Source: Candidatus Leucobacter sulfamidivorax (GTDB taxonomy: Bacteria > Actinomycetota > Actinomycetes > Actinomycetales > Microbacteriaceae). Taken from it: DNA of 64,000 nucleotides. The notes under the pieces were generated by a model, which saw nothing but the letters and a program-made list of their open reading frames with translations, made no database searches and was not told where the DNA came from. Every line of letters starts with the position of its first letter. Positions within the stretch are counted from its first letter, which is position 1. The translations under genes and the position numbers were made by a program. This document shows, piece by piece, positions 1 through 10,456 of the stretch. The stretch spans positions 1,413,216 through 1,477,215 of the forward strand of contig QZLF01000001.1 in NCBI GenBank assembly GCA_016771945.1. Direction: 5' to 3'.

Positions 1-117
1 CTCGCGGATCCCGCCCCGCTCTTCGACCTCGAGGTCGGCCTCGACGAGGTGCCCGCGCTCTACGAACGGCTGCAGACGCCCGGCCACGGCATCACGAAGG
101 CGCTGATCCGCCCCTGA
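1..117 (+). CDS. Zinc-type alcohol dehydrogenase, C-terminal end (partial)
   Basis: The reading frame is open from the first base of the window and ends with TGA at 115-117, so only the last 38 residues are present. The residues DLEVGLDEVPALYERL followed by a short tail ending in ALIRP resemble the C-terminus of medium-chain zinc-dependent alcohol dehydrogenases, where a helix around 'LDEVPxxYE' is followed by a terminal strand ending in '(K)xLIRP'. The catalytic and zinc-binding parts lie outside the window, so substrate cannot be judged. The assignment rests on this short tail alone. It is followed by about 180 bases without a gene before rbpA. Confidence 0.6.
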   Translation, partial: LADPAPLFDLEVGLDEVPALYERLQTPGHGITKALIRP

Positions 118-299
118 TGCCGGATGGACGCCGGGGCCCGGGGTGACGCGTTCGCCCCGGGCCCCGTTCGCGTGACACGGAGAGGTATCGATCCGCGCAA
201 GGGGGTACCCGTGGGCTCCCGAGCGGAGTAGCCTCGCATCAAGGCCGTTCCACGACGACGTGGATGGCCGAGACGGGACCGCCGAGATGGGGAGGATCC

Positions 300-665
300 A
301 TGGCCGAGCGAACGCTTCGAGGAGCGCGGATCGGATCCTCGAGCCTGCAGGGCGATGAGGGCATCGAGTTCTCGCCCCGCCGCAGGGTCACCTACATGAC
401 CGAGAAGGGCACGAGCTTCAGCGTCATGTTCGACGCCGACGCCGAGCCGCCGGCCGAGTGGTTCGACCCCCGCAGCGGGGAGGCGGGCTTCCTCGACGAC
501 GAGGCCGGCCGCGCCGCGCGCGCCGAGTTCGAGGAGCGGGAGAGCCAGCAGCGCACCCACTGGGACATGCTGCTCGAGCGCCGCACGCGCGAGGAGCTGG
601 AAGAGCTGCTGCAGGAGCGCCTCGAGCTGCTGCGGGCCCGCCGCGCGAGCGGCGACGGCGCCTGA
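300..665 (+). CDS. rbpA: RNA polymerase-binding protein RbpA
   Basis: This 121-residue protein matches actinobacterial RbpA along its length. It has an N-terminal basic 'LRGxRxGSSS' segment, a central beta domain, and the strongly conserved C-terminal sigma-interaction helix containing RTHWDMLLERR and EELEELLQERLELLR. RbpA binds the RNA polymerase beta subunit and the principal sigma factor and stabilises the open promoter complex. I chose the ATG at 300 because GGGAGG lies just upstream and the homologous N-terminus starts here; an upstream in-frame start at 264 would add residues unlike the family. No cysteine is seen in the central domain, as in many family members that lack bound zinc. 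It converges with lnt, 16 bases away. Confidence 0.93.
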   Translation: MAERTLRGARIGSSSLQGDEGIEFSPRRRVTYMTEKGTSFSVMFDADAEPPAEWFDPRSGEAGFLDDEAGRAARAEFEERESQQRTHWDMLLERRTREELEELLQERLELLRARRASGDGA

Positions 666-681
666 TCCTCGGGAGGAGCGA

Positions 682-2355
682 TCAGCCGCGCGGCGCGCGG
701 GAGCGGATCGAGCCGTACAGGCCCACCAGGAGGCCCGCGCCTCCGAGCAGCATCCACGCCGCGGCGATCCAGCCGCCGAAGCGCGACGCGGGGGTGAGCC
801 CGTCGACGAGCGGCACCTCGGCGACCATGAACCCGACGGTGTGCGGCTCGATCGCGGCGAGATCGGCGCCGTCGGGCGCGACGATCGCGCTCGTGCCCAC
901 GGTCGAGATGTTCACGAGCGCGCGCCCCGTCTCGACGGCCCGCAGACGCGCGATCTGCAGCTGCTGCGCGCTCTGATCGGTGCGGCCGAAGTCGGCGTTG
1001 TTGGTCTGCGCGAAGATCACCTGCGCGCCGGCCTCCCCGCCGGTCGCAGGCTGCTGCGTCATCATCGCATCGGCGTGGTCGTCGAAGACGATGTCGAAGC
1101 AGATGGCGATGCCTGCTCGGAAGGGCCCGGCGGCCCCGTCGACCTCCAGCACGGCGGGCAGCGTCCCCGCGGTGTACTCCAGCTGCACGAGGTCGACGAG
1201 GTCCGGTGCGAGCGCGCGGAAGAAGGGCCGGTTCGGCATGTACTCGGCGAAGGGCACGGGCCGGCGCTTGTCGTAGCGGCCCTCGATGATCGTCGGCGTG
1301 CTCGCATCGCCGCTGACGACGAGCGTGCTGTTCGTGTAGACGATGTCCCGCTCGCCGTCGCCGTCCTCGTCGTCGCCCGGCTCGGCGAGGATCGTGCCGA
1401 GCACGATCGGCGCGCCCGCCCGCTCGGCCAGCCGCTGCACGGCGGACATGCGGTCCCGGTGGCCGGGCAGGGCGAACTCGGCGCTGTTCTCCGGCCAGAC
1501 GATCACGTCCACGCGCTCGCCGCGGGCCTCGAGCTCGTCGAGCATCCGCCCGGTCTCTTCGAGGTGGCTGCGGAAGACGTCGCCGTTCTCGCGGTCGTCG
1601 AAGATGCCCGACTTCGAGTTCCCCTGCACGGCGGCCACGCGCAGGTCGCCCGAGCGCGCGAGCGGCGCCGGGGGCGCGAGCGCGAGCAGCACGAGGGCGA
1701 GGACGGTCGCGGCCGACACCAGGATCGGCGCGAGCGGACGACGAGCCGCTCCGCCTCCGCGCGCGAACCACGCCGCGACCGGCAGCGCGCAGGCGAACAC
1801 CAGGATGCCGGAGAGCCCCGGGAAGCCGAGCCAGGAGACGAGGGCCGCGAGCGGACCCTCCGCCTGCGTGTGCGCGATGCGGCCCCAGGCGAAGCCGCCG
1901 TAGGGCCAGGTGCTCTGCAGCTGCTCGCGCAGCACCCAGAGCCCCGCGGCGGCGACGGCCTGCGCGGCGACGCGCGCCCAGGCCGGGATCGGCAGACGGG
2001 CGATGCCGCGCGTCGCGACCGCGACCGCGAGGCCGAGCAAGGCGAACCAGGCGATCATGACCCCGGCGAGCCCCAGCCACGGCACCGGGCCCAGGTAGAG
2101 CGTGAGCCAGTGGATGTTCGGCAGCCAGAACGCGGCACCGGCGGCGGCGCCGAGACCGAGTCCCGCGCGGGCGCGCTGCTGCCACAGGGCGACGAGGATC
2201 AGCGCCGCCCCGACGAGCGCCGCCGGCCACCAGGCGAGCCAGGGGGTGGCCGCGTCGAGCCCGAGGCCGCCCAGCATGGCGAACGGCAGGGCGAGCCACC
2301 AGCGCAGTCGGCGCGGTGCTGCGGGCGGCGGCGCGGGCTCGGCCGGCGCCGTCAC
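682..2355 (-). CDS. lnt: Apolipoprotein N-acyltransferase
   Basis: A 557-residue membrane enzyme that transfers an acyl chain to the N-terminal cysteine of lipoproteins. The first half is a run of hydrophobic helices with the typical WPYGGFAWGRIAHTQ stretch. The second half is the nitrilase-type domain with the catalytic triad positions visible: Glu in WPENSAE, Lys in YDKRRPVPFAEYMP and Cys in GIAICFD. A further membrane helix closes the protein. The GTG start at 2355 overlaps the helY stop as GTGA, which implies translational coupling, so lnt is the last gene of the tatC-helY-lnt unit. Cell-wall lipoproteins in this window (FKBP, GH3) would be its substrates. Confidence 0.93.
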   Translation of the reverse strand: MTAPAEPAPPPAAPRRLRWWLALPFAMLGGLGLDAATPWLAWWPAALVGAALILVALWQQRARAGLGLGAAAGAAFWLPNIHWLTLYLGPVPWLGLAGVMIAWFALLGLAVAVATRGIARLPIPAWARVAAQAVAAAGLWVLREQLQSTWPYGGFAWGRIAHTQAEGPLAALVSWLGFPGLSGILVFACALPVAAWFARGGGAARRPLAPILVSAATVLALVLLALAPPAPLARSGDLRVAAVQGNSKSGIFDDRENGDVFRSHLEETGRMLDELEARGERVDVIVWPENSAEFALPGHRDRMSAVQRLAERAGAPIVLGTILAEPGDDEDGDGERDIVYTNSTLVVSGDASTPTIIEGRYDKRRPVPFAEYMPNRPFFRALAPDLVDLVQLEYTAGTLPAVLEVDGAAGPFRAGIAICFDIVFDDHADAMMTQQPATGGEAGAQVIFAQTNNADFGRTDQSAQQLQIARLRAVETGRALVNISTVGTSAIVAPDGADLAAIEPHTVGFMVAEVPLVDGLTPASRFGGWIAAAWMLLGGAGLLVGLYGSIRSRAPRG

Positions 2356-4679
2356 GAGGAGCTCGCCGTCTCGACGATGCCGCGGCGCACCCGCCGCTTC
2401 GCCTCCCGGGCGAGCTGCGCGAGCGCCGCGAGGCGGTCGGCATCGCCCTGGATGTCGGCGCCCGCGTGCTCGCAGGCCTGGGCGATCTGGTCGAGCAGAT
2501 CGATGGTCTGCTTCGTCCAGCGCACGAAGTCCCCCGCGCCGATGCCGGCGTGCTCGAGCACGCGTCCGAGCGCCCATCCGCCCGCCCAGCCCTGCAGCGC
2601 GGAGGCGAGACCGGCGTGCGGCGCGTCGCCGCTCGGCAGCCGGTGCTGCCCGCCCAGCTCGGCGAGCTCCTCCCAGACCTCGAGCGTGCGCTCGAAGGCC
2701 TGCCGGAACGGCCCGCCGGGCCACCGCCCCTCGGGCTCGTCGTCCCGCCGGGGCTCGTAGCTGAGGGCGCAGCAGAGGGCCGCGAGGCCGGGGGCGTCGA
2801 GGCCGCGCCAGGCGTCGCGGCGCAGGCACTCGGCGATGAGCAGATCCCGCTCCCCGTAGACGCGGGCGAGCAGATGGCCGTAGGGCGTGACCTCGAGGGC
2901 CGCGTCGGGGGCCGGAGCGAGGTAGCCGAGCTCGGTGAGCAGCGCCACCACCCGGTCGAAGGTGCGCGCGATCGTCCCGGTCCGGGCCTCCACGCGGCGC
3001 CGGCCGCGCTCGATCTGGCGGCGCAGCTTCCGCGCCCGATCCTCCCAGCGCTTCCTGTCGGCGCCCTTCGCCCGCCTGGCCGCCTGATCGTAGCCCGCGA
3101 GCGAGGCCTGCTCGGCCCGCAGCTCGCGCGCCTGGTCGACGACGGCGCGATCCGCCTGGAACTGCGCGAACGACAGCTCCAGGGTGTCGCGCGCGAGCGC
3201 GGGCGTGAGCCGCTGCAGCAGGTTCACCGCCATGTTCGGGGTGGGCCGGAAGCTCGAGCGCACCGGGAAGGAGCGGGCCGACGCGAGGTGCGCGAGCCCC
3301 TCGAGGTCGAGGCCGTCGCGCCAGACGACGACCGCGTGGCCCTCGTGGTCGATGCCGCGGCGCCCCGCCCGCCCGGTGAGCTGCGTGTACTCGCCCGAGG
3401 TGAGCGGCAGGCGCTCCTCGCCGTTGAACTTGTCGAGCCGCTCGATCGTGACCGAGCGCGCCGGCATGTTGATGCCGAGCGCGAGCGTCTCGGTCGCGAA
3501 GACGAGCTTCACGAGCCGGCGCTGGAAGAGCTGCTCGACGACCGACTTGAACTGCGGCAGCAGGCCGGCGTGATGCGCGGCGATGCCGCGCTCGAGGCCC
3601 GAGACCCACTCGTGCACTCCCAGCACCCGCAGATCCTCGTCGTCGAGCGAGGCGAGCGCCGCGCTCGTGAGGCGGCGGATCTCCTCGCGCTCCTCGCGCG
3701 TGGTCAGCCGGATGCCCTCCTGCAGGCACTGGCGCACGGCCTGGTCGCAGCCGTTGCGGCTGAAGATGAAGACGATGCCGGGCAGCAGGCCGGTCTCGTC
3801 GAGGGCGCGCGCGATGTCGCCCCGCGAGATGCGCTGCGCGCGTCGCACGGGAGCGCGTCCTCGCGAGCGATCCCGGCTCGAGCGGTAGCGCTCGTACCCC
3901 CCGTGGTCGCTGCGGGATCCGCCTCCGCGGGGCCGGTGCTCGGAGCGATCCGTTCGCTCCGAGCGGCCCGATCCCCCGCGCTCCAGGCGCCCCAGCTCAG
4001 GGTTGAGCCGGCCCCGTTCCACGAGCTCTCCGTCGCCGTCGACGTAGAGCGGCAGCAGTGCCTTCGCCGTGAGCACGTGCTGGTAGAGGGGCACGGGCCG
4101 GTGCTCGGAGAGGATGACGTCGGTGTCGCCGCGCACCGCGTGCATCCAGTCGCCGAACTCCTCCGCGTTCGACACGGTCGCCGAGAGCGAGACCAGCCGC
4201 ACGGACTGCGGCAGGTGCAGGATGATCTCCTCCCAGACCGCGCCGCGCCAGCGATCGGCGAGGTAGTGCACCTCGTCGAGCACGACGAAGGCCAGGCCTT
4301 CGAGCGCGCTGCTCTCTGCGTAGATCATGTTGCGCAGCACCTCGGTCGTCATGACCACGATCGGGGCGTCGCCGCGCAGGTTCACGTCTCCGGTGAGCAG
4401 GCCCACCTCGCTCTCGCCGTACTCGGCGCACAGCTCGCGGAACTTCTGGTTCGACAGCGCCTTGATGGGCGCCGTGTAGAAGATGCGACGGTCGCTCTCG
4501 CGGCGGGCCAGGTGCACGGCGAACTCGGCGACGGTCGTCTTGCCCGAGCCGGTGGGGGCTGCGACGAGCACGCTGCGGCCCTCCTCGAGCCGCTCGCACG
4601 CGGTGCGCTGGAAGGGATCGAGCGGGAAGCCGAGCCGCGCGGCGAAGGCGTCGACCGCCGGATGCGTCGCCCCGTTCAC
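2352..4679 (-). CDS. helY: Ski2-like DEAD/DEAH RNA helicase HelY
   Basis: A 775-residue superfamily 2 helicase. It begins with AxLGFPLDPFQ, then Walker A APTGSGKT, the DEVHYL box, the SATVSN motif III, and motif VI in QLTGRAGRRGID. An Arg/Ser/Gly-rich linker near residues 220-275 separates the two RecA domains and is a low-complexity insertion. The C-terminal part carries the helical region typical of actinobacterial HelY. The GTG start at 4679 overlaps the tatC stop as GTGA, and its own stop overlaps the lnt start in the same way. HelY sits downstream of tatC in many Actinobacteria, which supports the call. The role in RNA metabolism is inferred from the Ski2/Mtr4 family. Confidence 0.92.
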   Translation of the reverse strand: MNGATHPAVDAFAARLGFPLDPFQRTACERLEEGRSVLVAAPTGSGKTTVAEFAVHLARRESDRRIFYTAPIKALSNQKFRELCAEYGESEVGLLTGDVNLRGDAPIVVMTTEVLRNMIYAESSALEGLAFVVLDEVHYLADRWRGAVWEEIILHLPQSVRLVSLSATVSNAEEFGDWMHAVRGDTDVILSEHRPVPLYQHVLTAKALLPLYVDGDGELVERGRLNPELGRLERGGSGRSERTDRSEHRPRGGGSRSDHGGYERYRSSRDRSRGRAPVRRAQRISRGDIARALDETGLLPGIVFIFSRNGCDQAVRQCLQEGIRLTTREEREEIRRLTSAALASLDDEDLRVLGVHEWVSGLERGIAAHHAGLLPQFKSVVEQLFQRRLVKLVFATETLALGINMPARSVTIERLDKFNGEERLPLTSGEYTQLTGRAGRRGIDHEGHAVVVWRDGLDLEGLAHLASARSFPVRSSFRPTPNMAVNLLQRLTPALARDTLELSFAQFQADRAVVDQARELRAEQASLAGYDQAARRAKGADRKRWEDRARKLRRQIERGRRRVEARTGTIARTFDRVVALLTELGYLAPAPDAALEVTPYGHLLARVYGERDLLIAECLRRDAWRGLDAPGLAALCCALSYEPRRDDEPEGRWPGGPFRQAFERTLEVWEELAELGGQHRLPSGDAPHAGLASALQGWAGGWALGRVLEHAGIGAGDFVRWTKQTIDLLDQIAQACEHAGADIQGDADRLAALAQLAREAKRRVRRGIVETASSS

Positions 4680-5503
4680 GCGCGATCCCCGGAGGCCCGC
4701 GGATCCGCCGCGTCGTCGGCGAGGTCGTACTCCGCGAGCTCGGCCGCCCGCCTCCGATCGACCCGGCGGTCGTGCAGGATGCCGACGGCGGCCGCGACGA
4801 AGTAGAGCAGCACGATGGGCGCAGCGAGCATGAACATGCTCATGAGGTCGGTCGCGGGCGTCGCGATGCCCGCGAAGAGCACGATCGCGATGAGCGCCAC
4901 CCGCCAGCTCTTCAGGATCGACGCGCCGCGCAGCACGCCGAGGAAGTTGAGCATGACGAGGAACACGGGCATGACGAAGCCGATGCCGACCGCGAGCATG
5001 AGCTTCACGGCGAAGTCGAGGTAGGTGCGGGCGTTGAGCTGGAAGGCGTCCTCGGTGGGCTGGAAGCTCGCCATGAGGCGGACGATGTTCGGCAGCACGG
5101 TCCACCCGGCGTAGGCGCCGCCGAGGAAGAGGGGCACCGCGACGGCGATGAAGCCCACCGAGTAGCCCTTCTCCCGGCGGGTGAGCCCCGGGGCGAAGAA
5201 CGCCCAGATCTGGTACAGCCAGATGGGCGATGCGACGAGGACTCCGATGAACAGCGCGATCTGCAGTCGCAGGTCGAAACCGCTGCCGATGTCGGAGTAG
5301 GTGATCTGGGCGACGCGACCGCCGATGTCGTTGATCGGCCGGCGCAGCGCGTCCCACACCCAGTCGGTCAGGAACCAGCCGGCGACCGTGCCCACGACGA
5401 TCGCCGCGGCCGAGATGAAGAGGCGATTGCGGAACTCGATGAGGTGCGCGCCGAGGCTCATCCTGCCCTCGGGGTTCCTCCCTCGCCTGGTCGCTCTGGC
5501 CAC
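4676..5503 (-). CDS. tatC: Sec-independent protein translocase TatC
   Basis: A protein of up to 275 residues with six predicted membrane helices and the TatC signature features: SLGAHLIEFRNRL at the N-terminus, FxxxGLTxREKxY after the second helix, and PxTDLMSM near the fifth. TatC recognises twin-arginine signal peptides and forms the core of the export channel. Two starts are possible: GTG at 5503, which lies 6 bases after a TAGACT -10-like box and might be leaderless, or ATG at 5461, which gives the standard MSLGAHL N-terminus. I list the longer frame. A tatA gene usually lies directly upstream in this gene order but is absent here. Confidence 0.93.
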   Translation of the reverse strand: MARATRRGRNPEGRMSLGAHLIEFRNRLFISAAAIVVGTVAGWFLTDWVWDALRRPINDIGGRVAQITYSDIGSGFDLRLQIALFIGVLVASPIWLYQIWAFFAPGLTRREKGYSVGFIAVAVPLFLGGAYAGWTVLPNIVRLMASFQPTEDAFQLNARTYLDFAVKLMLAVGIGFVMPVFLVMLNFLGVLRGASILKSWRVALIAIVLFAGIATPATDLMSMFMLAAPIVLLYFVAAAVGILHDRRVDRRRAAELAEYDLADDAADPRASGDRA

Positions 5504-5551
5504 CCGGTCAGTCTAGCCGTGGAGGTGCCGAAGCCTCGCTGGGAGGGCGGA

Positions 5552-6553
5552 TCAGTCGCCGTAGGGCGCGAGCGCGCGCTCCGCCCAGTCGCGCACCGCC
5601 TCCCGCGCCTCGGCCGGCCGCTCGACGATCACCTCGCCGGGGGCCGCCTGCACGAGGCGGATCGCCGCCGCCGGATGTCCGAGCTGCACCTCGGCGCGCA
5701 CCCAGCCGGAATCGCCTCCATCGTCGGCCGGGCCGATCACGCGAGGCGAGAACGCGGCGATCCGGTGCAGGGCCGCCTCGCCGAGGCGCACGACCGCGAC
5801 GATCTCCGCGGCCTCGGGTCCGATCCGGCTGCCTCCGGCGCCGTGACCTCGGCCGGGCGCCGGGCGCTGCTCCGCCGCCTCGTCCTGGGCTCGCGCGCCG
5901 CGCATCGCGTCGACGAGGAAGGTGCGCTCGGCCCCGCGATCGAGGCAGTGCGCGCGCAGGTACCAGGCGCCGCCGAGCTGGGAGAGCTCGAGCGGTTCGA
6001 CGGTGCGCCGCGTGGTCTCGCCCCGCAGGTCCCGGTAGTCGAAGGAGACGCGGCGGCCGCTCTCCATCGCGTCGAGCAGCACCGCGAGCGCGGGATCGCC
6101 CGGATCCGGGGTGATCGAGATCGCGGGCTCGGGCGAGGATCCGCCCGGCGCGGCCTGGGCCAGGGCGAGCTTCGCCGCCGCGCGCTCGACCCCGCTCCGC
6201 TCCTCCGGCGGCAGCATCTCGCGCAGCGCGTGCAGACCGGCGACGAGGGCGGCGTGCTCGGCCGGGGAGAAGCGCGGGGTGTCGTCGACCGCGACGATGT
6301 GGGTGAGGCTCACGATGTCGTGCTGCTCGAACGCGTCCCAGTCGATGTCGAAGAGATCCTCGGGCTGATAGGTGTGCGTCTCCCCGGGCACGCCCGCGGT
6401 GCCGAGGAAGGCGACCAGGCGGCGCACCGCGTCCTCGCTCTCGCCGAAGGCGAGGGCGAGCTCCGAGACGGGTGTGGGGCCGTGCTCCCGCAGATACGGC
6501 ACGAGCGCGAGCAGCAGCACGACGCGGTCGGCGGTGGTCAGCGCCCTAGCCAC
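5552..6553 (-). CDS. pafC: WYL-domain transcription regulator PafC
   Basis: A 333-residue protein with an N-terminal winged-helix region and a WYL domain (GGAWYLRAHCLDR). With PafB it forms the PafBC activator that drives LexA-independent DNA-damage genes in Actinobacteria. The GTG start at 6553 overlaps the end of pafB by 8 bases, so the two are translated as a pair. A Gly/Pro/Arg-rich loop around residues 225-245 interrupts the WYL region. Downstream is tatC, as in the conserved pafB-pafC-tat order. Confidence 0.9.
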   Translation of the reverse strand: MARALTTADRVVLLLALVPYLREHGPTPVSELALAFGESEDAVRRLVAFLGTAGVPGETHTYQPEDLFDIDWDAFEQHDIVSLTHIVAVDDTPRFSPAEHAALVAGLHALREMLPPEERSGVERAAAKLALAQAAPGGSSPEPAISITPDPGDPALAVLLDAMESGRRVSFDYRDLRGETTRRTVEPLELSQLGGAWYLRAHCLDRGAERTFLVDAMRGARAQDEAAEQRPAPGRGHGAGGSRIGPEAAEIVAVVRLGEAALHRIAAFSPRVIGPADDGGDSGWVRAEVQLGHPAAAIRLVQAAPGEVIVERPAEAREAVRDWAERALAPYGD

Positions 6554-7613
6554 GGCCGCCTCCGTCGGGGTCGCCCGAGTGCTGCGCGCGGACCCGGCGC
6601 AGGATCGCGACGGCGTCGTCGCGCAGCTCGGCGGGTCCCGTCACCTCGAGCTCGTCGCCGTGGGCGGCGATCTCGACGGCGAGCTCGCGATAGTCGAGGG
6701 TGCCCAGCTCGAGCAGCCGCGGATCCGCCGCCGCTCGATCCCGCCCGTCCTCCCCGCCCGCGCCGCGCCGCGCCCGCGCTGCGAGCCGGGCCTCCGCCAC
6801 CGATCCCGCCCGCACGCGCACGGTGGCGCGCAGCCGCTCCTCGAGCGCCAGCAGCTCGCGGAGCACCGCGTCCCGGCGCCCCAGCAGCCCCGGCTCGAAG
6901 GGCTCCGGGCCGATCCGCACCTCGCCGACGATGCGCGAGAGCAGGAAGACCCGATCCGCCTCGCGGTCGAGGTCGTGCGCGATGAGGTGCCAGCGGCCGT
7001 CGGCGCGGTGCAGGCCGAGCGGCGCCACCCGCCGGCCGAGCGGCGCGGAGCGGTCGGGCAGGCGGTAGTCGAAGCGGGCGACGAGCAGCTCCTCGACGCC
7101 GCGGCGCAGGGCCGGCGCCGCGGGCTCGGTGATGCCCAGCTGCGGCGCGACCCCGAGATGCCGCACGTCGAGCCCGGCGCCCAGCGCCTCCAGCTTCATC
7201 ACGGCCCGCCGCGCCTCGGCGGTCAGGCTGCCCTCGCGCCACGCCAGCGCCGCGCCGCGCAGCAGTGCGAGCTCGCGCTCGGTGAAGCGCAGCCCGGCCG
7301 GCATCTGCAGCAGCTCCTTCGAGATGCGGTAGCGCGTGAGCTGGTTGTTGCCGGGCTCCTGGGGCGAGTCGATCGCGTCGATCGGGATGCCGAGCTCGCG
7401 CAGTTGCGCCTTGTCGCGCTCGAACCGCCGTTCGAGCGCGACGTCGCCCTCGCCTCCGCGGCCCCGGGCTCCGTCGCGATCCGCGTAACCGTAGACGCTC
7501 GACAGCAGCTCGCGCTTGGTCAGGCCCTGCGGGCTCGCCACGAGCGCGAGCACCAGGCTGAAGACGCGCTGCTCGCCGGGGACGGATGCGCGACGCGCCT
7601 GACCCCCCGCCAT
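6546..7613 (-). CDS. pafB: WYL-domain transcription regulator PafB
   Basis: A 355-residue partner of PafC with the same layout: winged helix near residues 17-90, a middle helical region, and a WYL domain in which the motif is modified (DGRWHLIAHDLDR, so W-H-L instead of W-Y-L). PafBC responds to DNA damage and directs RecA-independent repair gene expression. The ATG at 7613 starts 3 bases after the stop of the upstream FKBP gene, and the end overlaps pafC, indicating an operon. Confidence 0.9.
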   Translation of the reverse strand: MAGGQARRASVPGEQRVFSLVLALVASPQGLTKRELLSSVYGYADRDGARGRGGEGDVALERRFERDKAQLRELGIPIDAIDSPQEPGNNQLTRYRISKELLQMPAGLRFTERELALLRGAALAWREGSLTAEARRAVMKLEALGAGLDVRHLGVAPQLGITEPAAPALRRGVEELLVARFDYRLPDRSAPLGRRVAPLGLHRADGRWHLIAHDLDREADRVFLLSRIVGEVRIGPEPFEPGLLGRRDAVLRELLALEERLRATVRVRAGSVAEARLAARARRGAGGEDGRDRAAADPRLLELGTLDYRELAVEIAAHGDELEVTGPAELRDDAVAILRRVRAQHSGDPDGGGRG

Positions 7614-7616
7614 CGG

Positions 7617-8555
7617 CTACCCGACGGCGATGATGTCGACCACGTGCACGACCGGGTCTCCGCCGTTCGGGTCGAGGATGACGACCCGGGAGCCGACGGT
7701 GTGCCCCGTCAGCGCGGGTCGGAACGCGTACGCCGCGGGCTGCGACTCGGAGCCGAGCTCGACGAGGTTCGACTCCCAGGTGTTCTCGCGCACCTTGCGG
7801 TCGTTCCAGCCGACCGTGAGCACGTGGCCGATCATGTAGTCGTCGGCGGTGACCTCGGCGCCGCTCCCCGCGATCGCGGTCGCGACGCGCTGCTCGCTCG
7901 GGGCGGCCTGCGGCGGCAGCACCAGTCCGGGCCGACCAGTCTCGTCCTCGGTCAGCGCGGGGAAGCCCCAGGGCAGCGCCAGGCTCGCGCCGCTGGCGGC
8001 CGAGCCGTGCGCGTCGAGCACCTCGACGACCATGACCGTCGCGTCCGCGCCGATCTGCGACGACTGGGCCTGGCCCGGAGTGATCGCGACCGCGAGCACA
8101 TCGCCCGGCGCCGAGCAGACGAGGCCGGCCATCAGCAGGTCGGTGTAGACGAGCCGATCCGACTCCCCGCTCGCCAGGTACTCCGTGAAGTCGGGCTGGA
8201 TGTCCTTCGGCAGCGCCTGCAGGAAGCGCTTCTGGGTCGGGGCGATGCTCTCGCCGCTCTCGCCGTCGAAGATCGTGACGTTCGCCGTGACGACCTCCCC
8301 GCCGCGGATGACGCCCGCGCCCTCGCCGTGGCGGATCACCGAGCGCTGCGCGTTCACGATGTCGGTGCGGCCGCCGATCTTCACCTCGGGCGTCCCGCCC
8401 ACGGTCCCCTGCAGCTCGACGCCGTCGCTGAGCACTCCCGGCCGCAGCGCCGCCGTGCAGTCGTCGCCGGACGCGGAGCCCGCCGAGCTGCACCCGACGA
8501 GACCGGTGAGCAGCACGGCCGAGACAGAGGCTGCGGCGAGGATTCGACGGCTCAT
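7617..8555 (-). CDS. FKBP-type peptidyl-prolyl isomerase-like lipoprotein
   Basis: A 312-residue exported protein. The N-terminus is a lipoprotein signal: charged start MSRR, a hydrophobic stretch, and the lipobox LVGC with Cys22. The rest shows two FKBP-like halves, the second ending in strands like VGSRVVILDP and VHVVDIIAVG, which match the last strands of an FKBP fold. Many active-site aromatic residues are not evident, so isomerase activity is uncertain and a surface chaperone role is possible. It is placed immediately before pafB (3 bases) and 51 bases after trmI, the usual place of such a gene in Microbacteriaceae. Confidence 0.8.
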   Translation of the reverse strand: MSRRILAAASVSAVLLTGLVGCSSAGSASGDDCTAALRPGVLSDGVELQGTVGGTPEVKIGGRTDIVNAQRSVIRHGEGAGVIRGGEVVTANVTIFDGESGESIAPTQKRFLQALPKDIQPDFTEYLASGESDRLVYTDLLMAGLVCSAPGDVLAVAITPGQAQSSQIGADATVMVVEVLDAHGSAASGASLALPWGFPALTEDETGRPGLVLPPQAAPSEQRVATAIAGSGAEVTADDYMIGHVLTVGWNDRKVRENTWESNLVELGSESQPAAYAFRPALTGHTVGSRVVILDPNGGDPVVHVVDIIAVG

Positions 8556-8606
8556 GAAGACCTTTCGGAAGTGGGCGTCCGGAAGCCGGACCGCTCGGGA
8601 ACCACG

Positions 8607-10344
<1,738 letters not shown>

Positions 10345-10456
10345 ACCAGCCTAGGGCCGGTCGATGGGGCCGGCCGACGCGGACGGCGGACCGGCGAACG
10401 GCGGACGGACGGACCCGCGGACTGCGAAGGATCTCCGCGCGACTATCCTGGAGACT

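Noticed and set aside
682-3729. A 1,015-codon open frame on the minus strand that runs through lnt and into helY
   Set aside because: Only the part from 2355 matches lnt; the upstream part is the wrong frame of helY and is Arg/Ala-rich nonsense.
2316-4805. An 829-codon plus-strand frame opposite helY
   Set aside because: High GC opens long false frames; the minus strand carries all helicase motifs.
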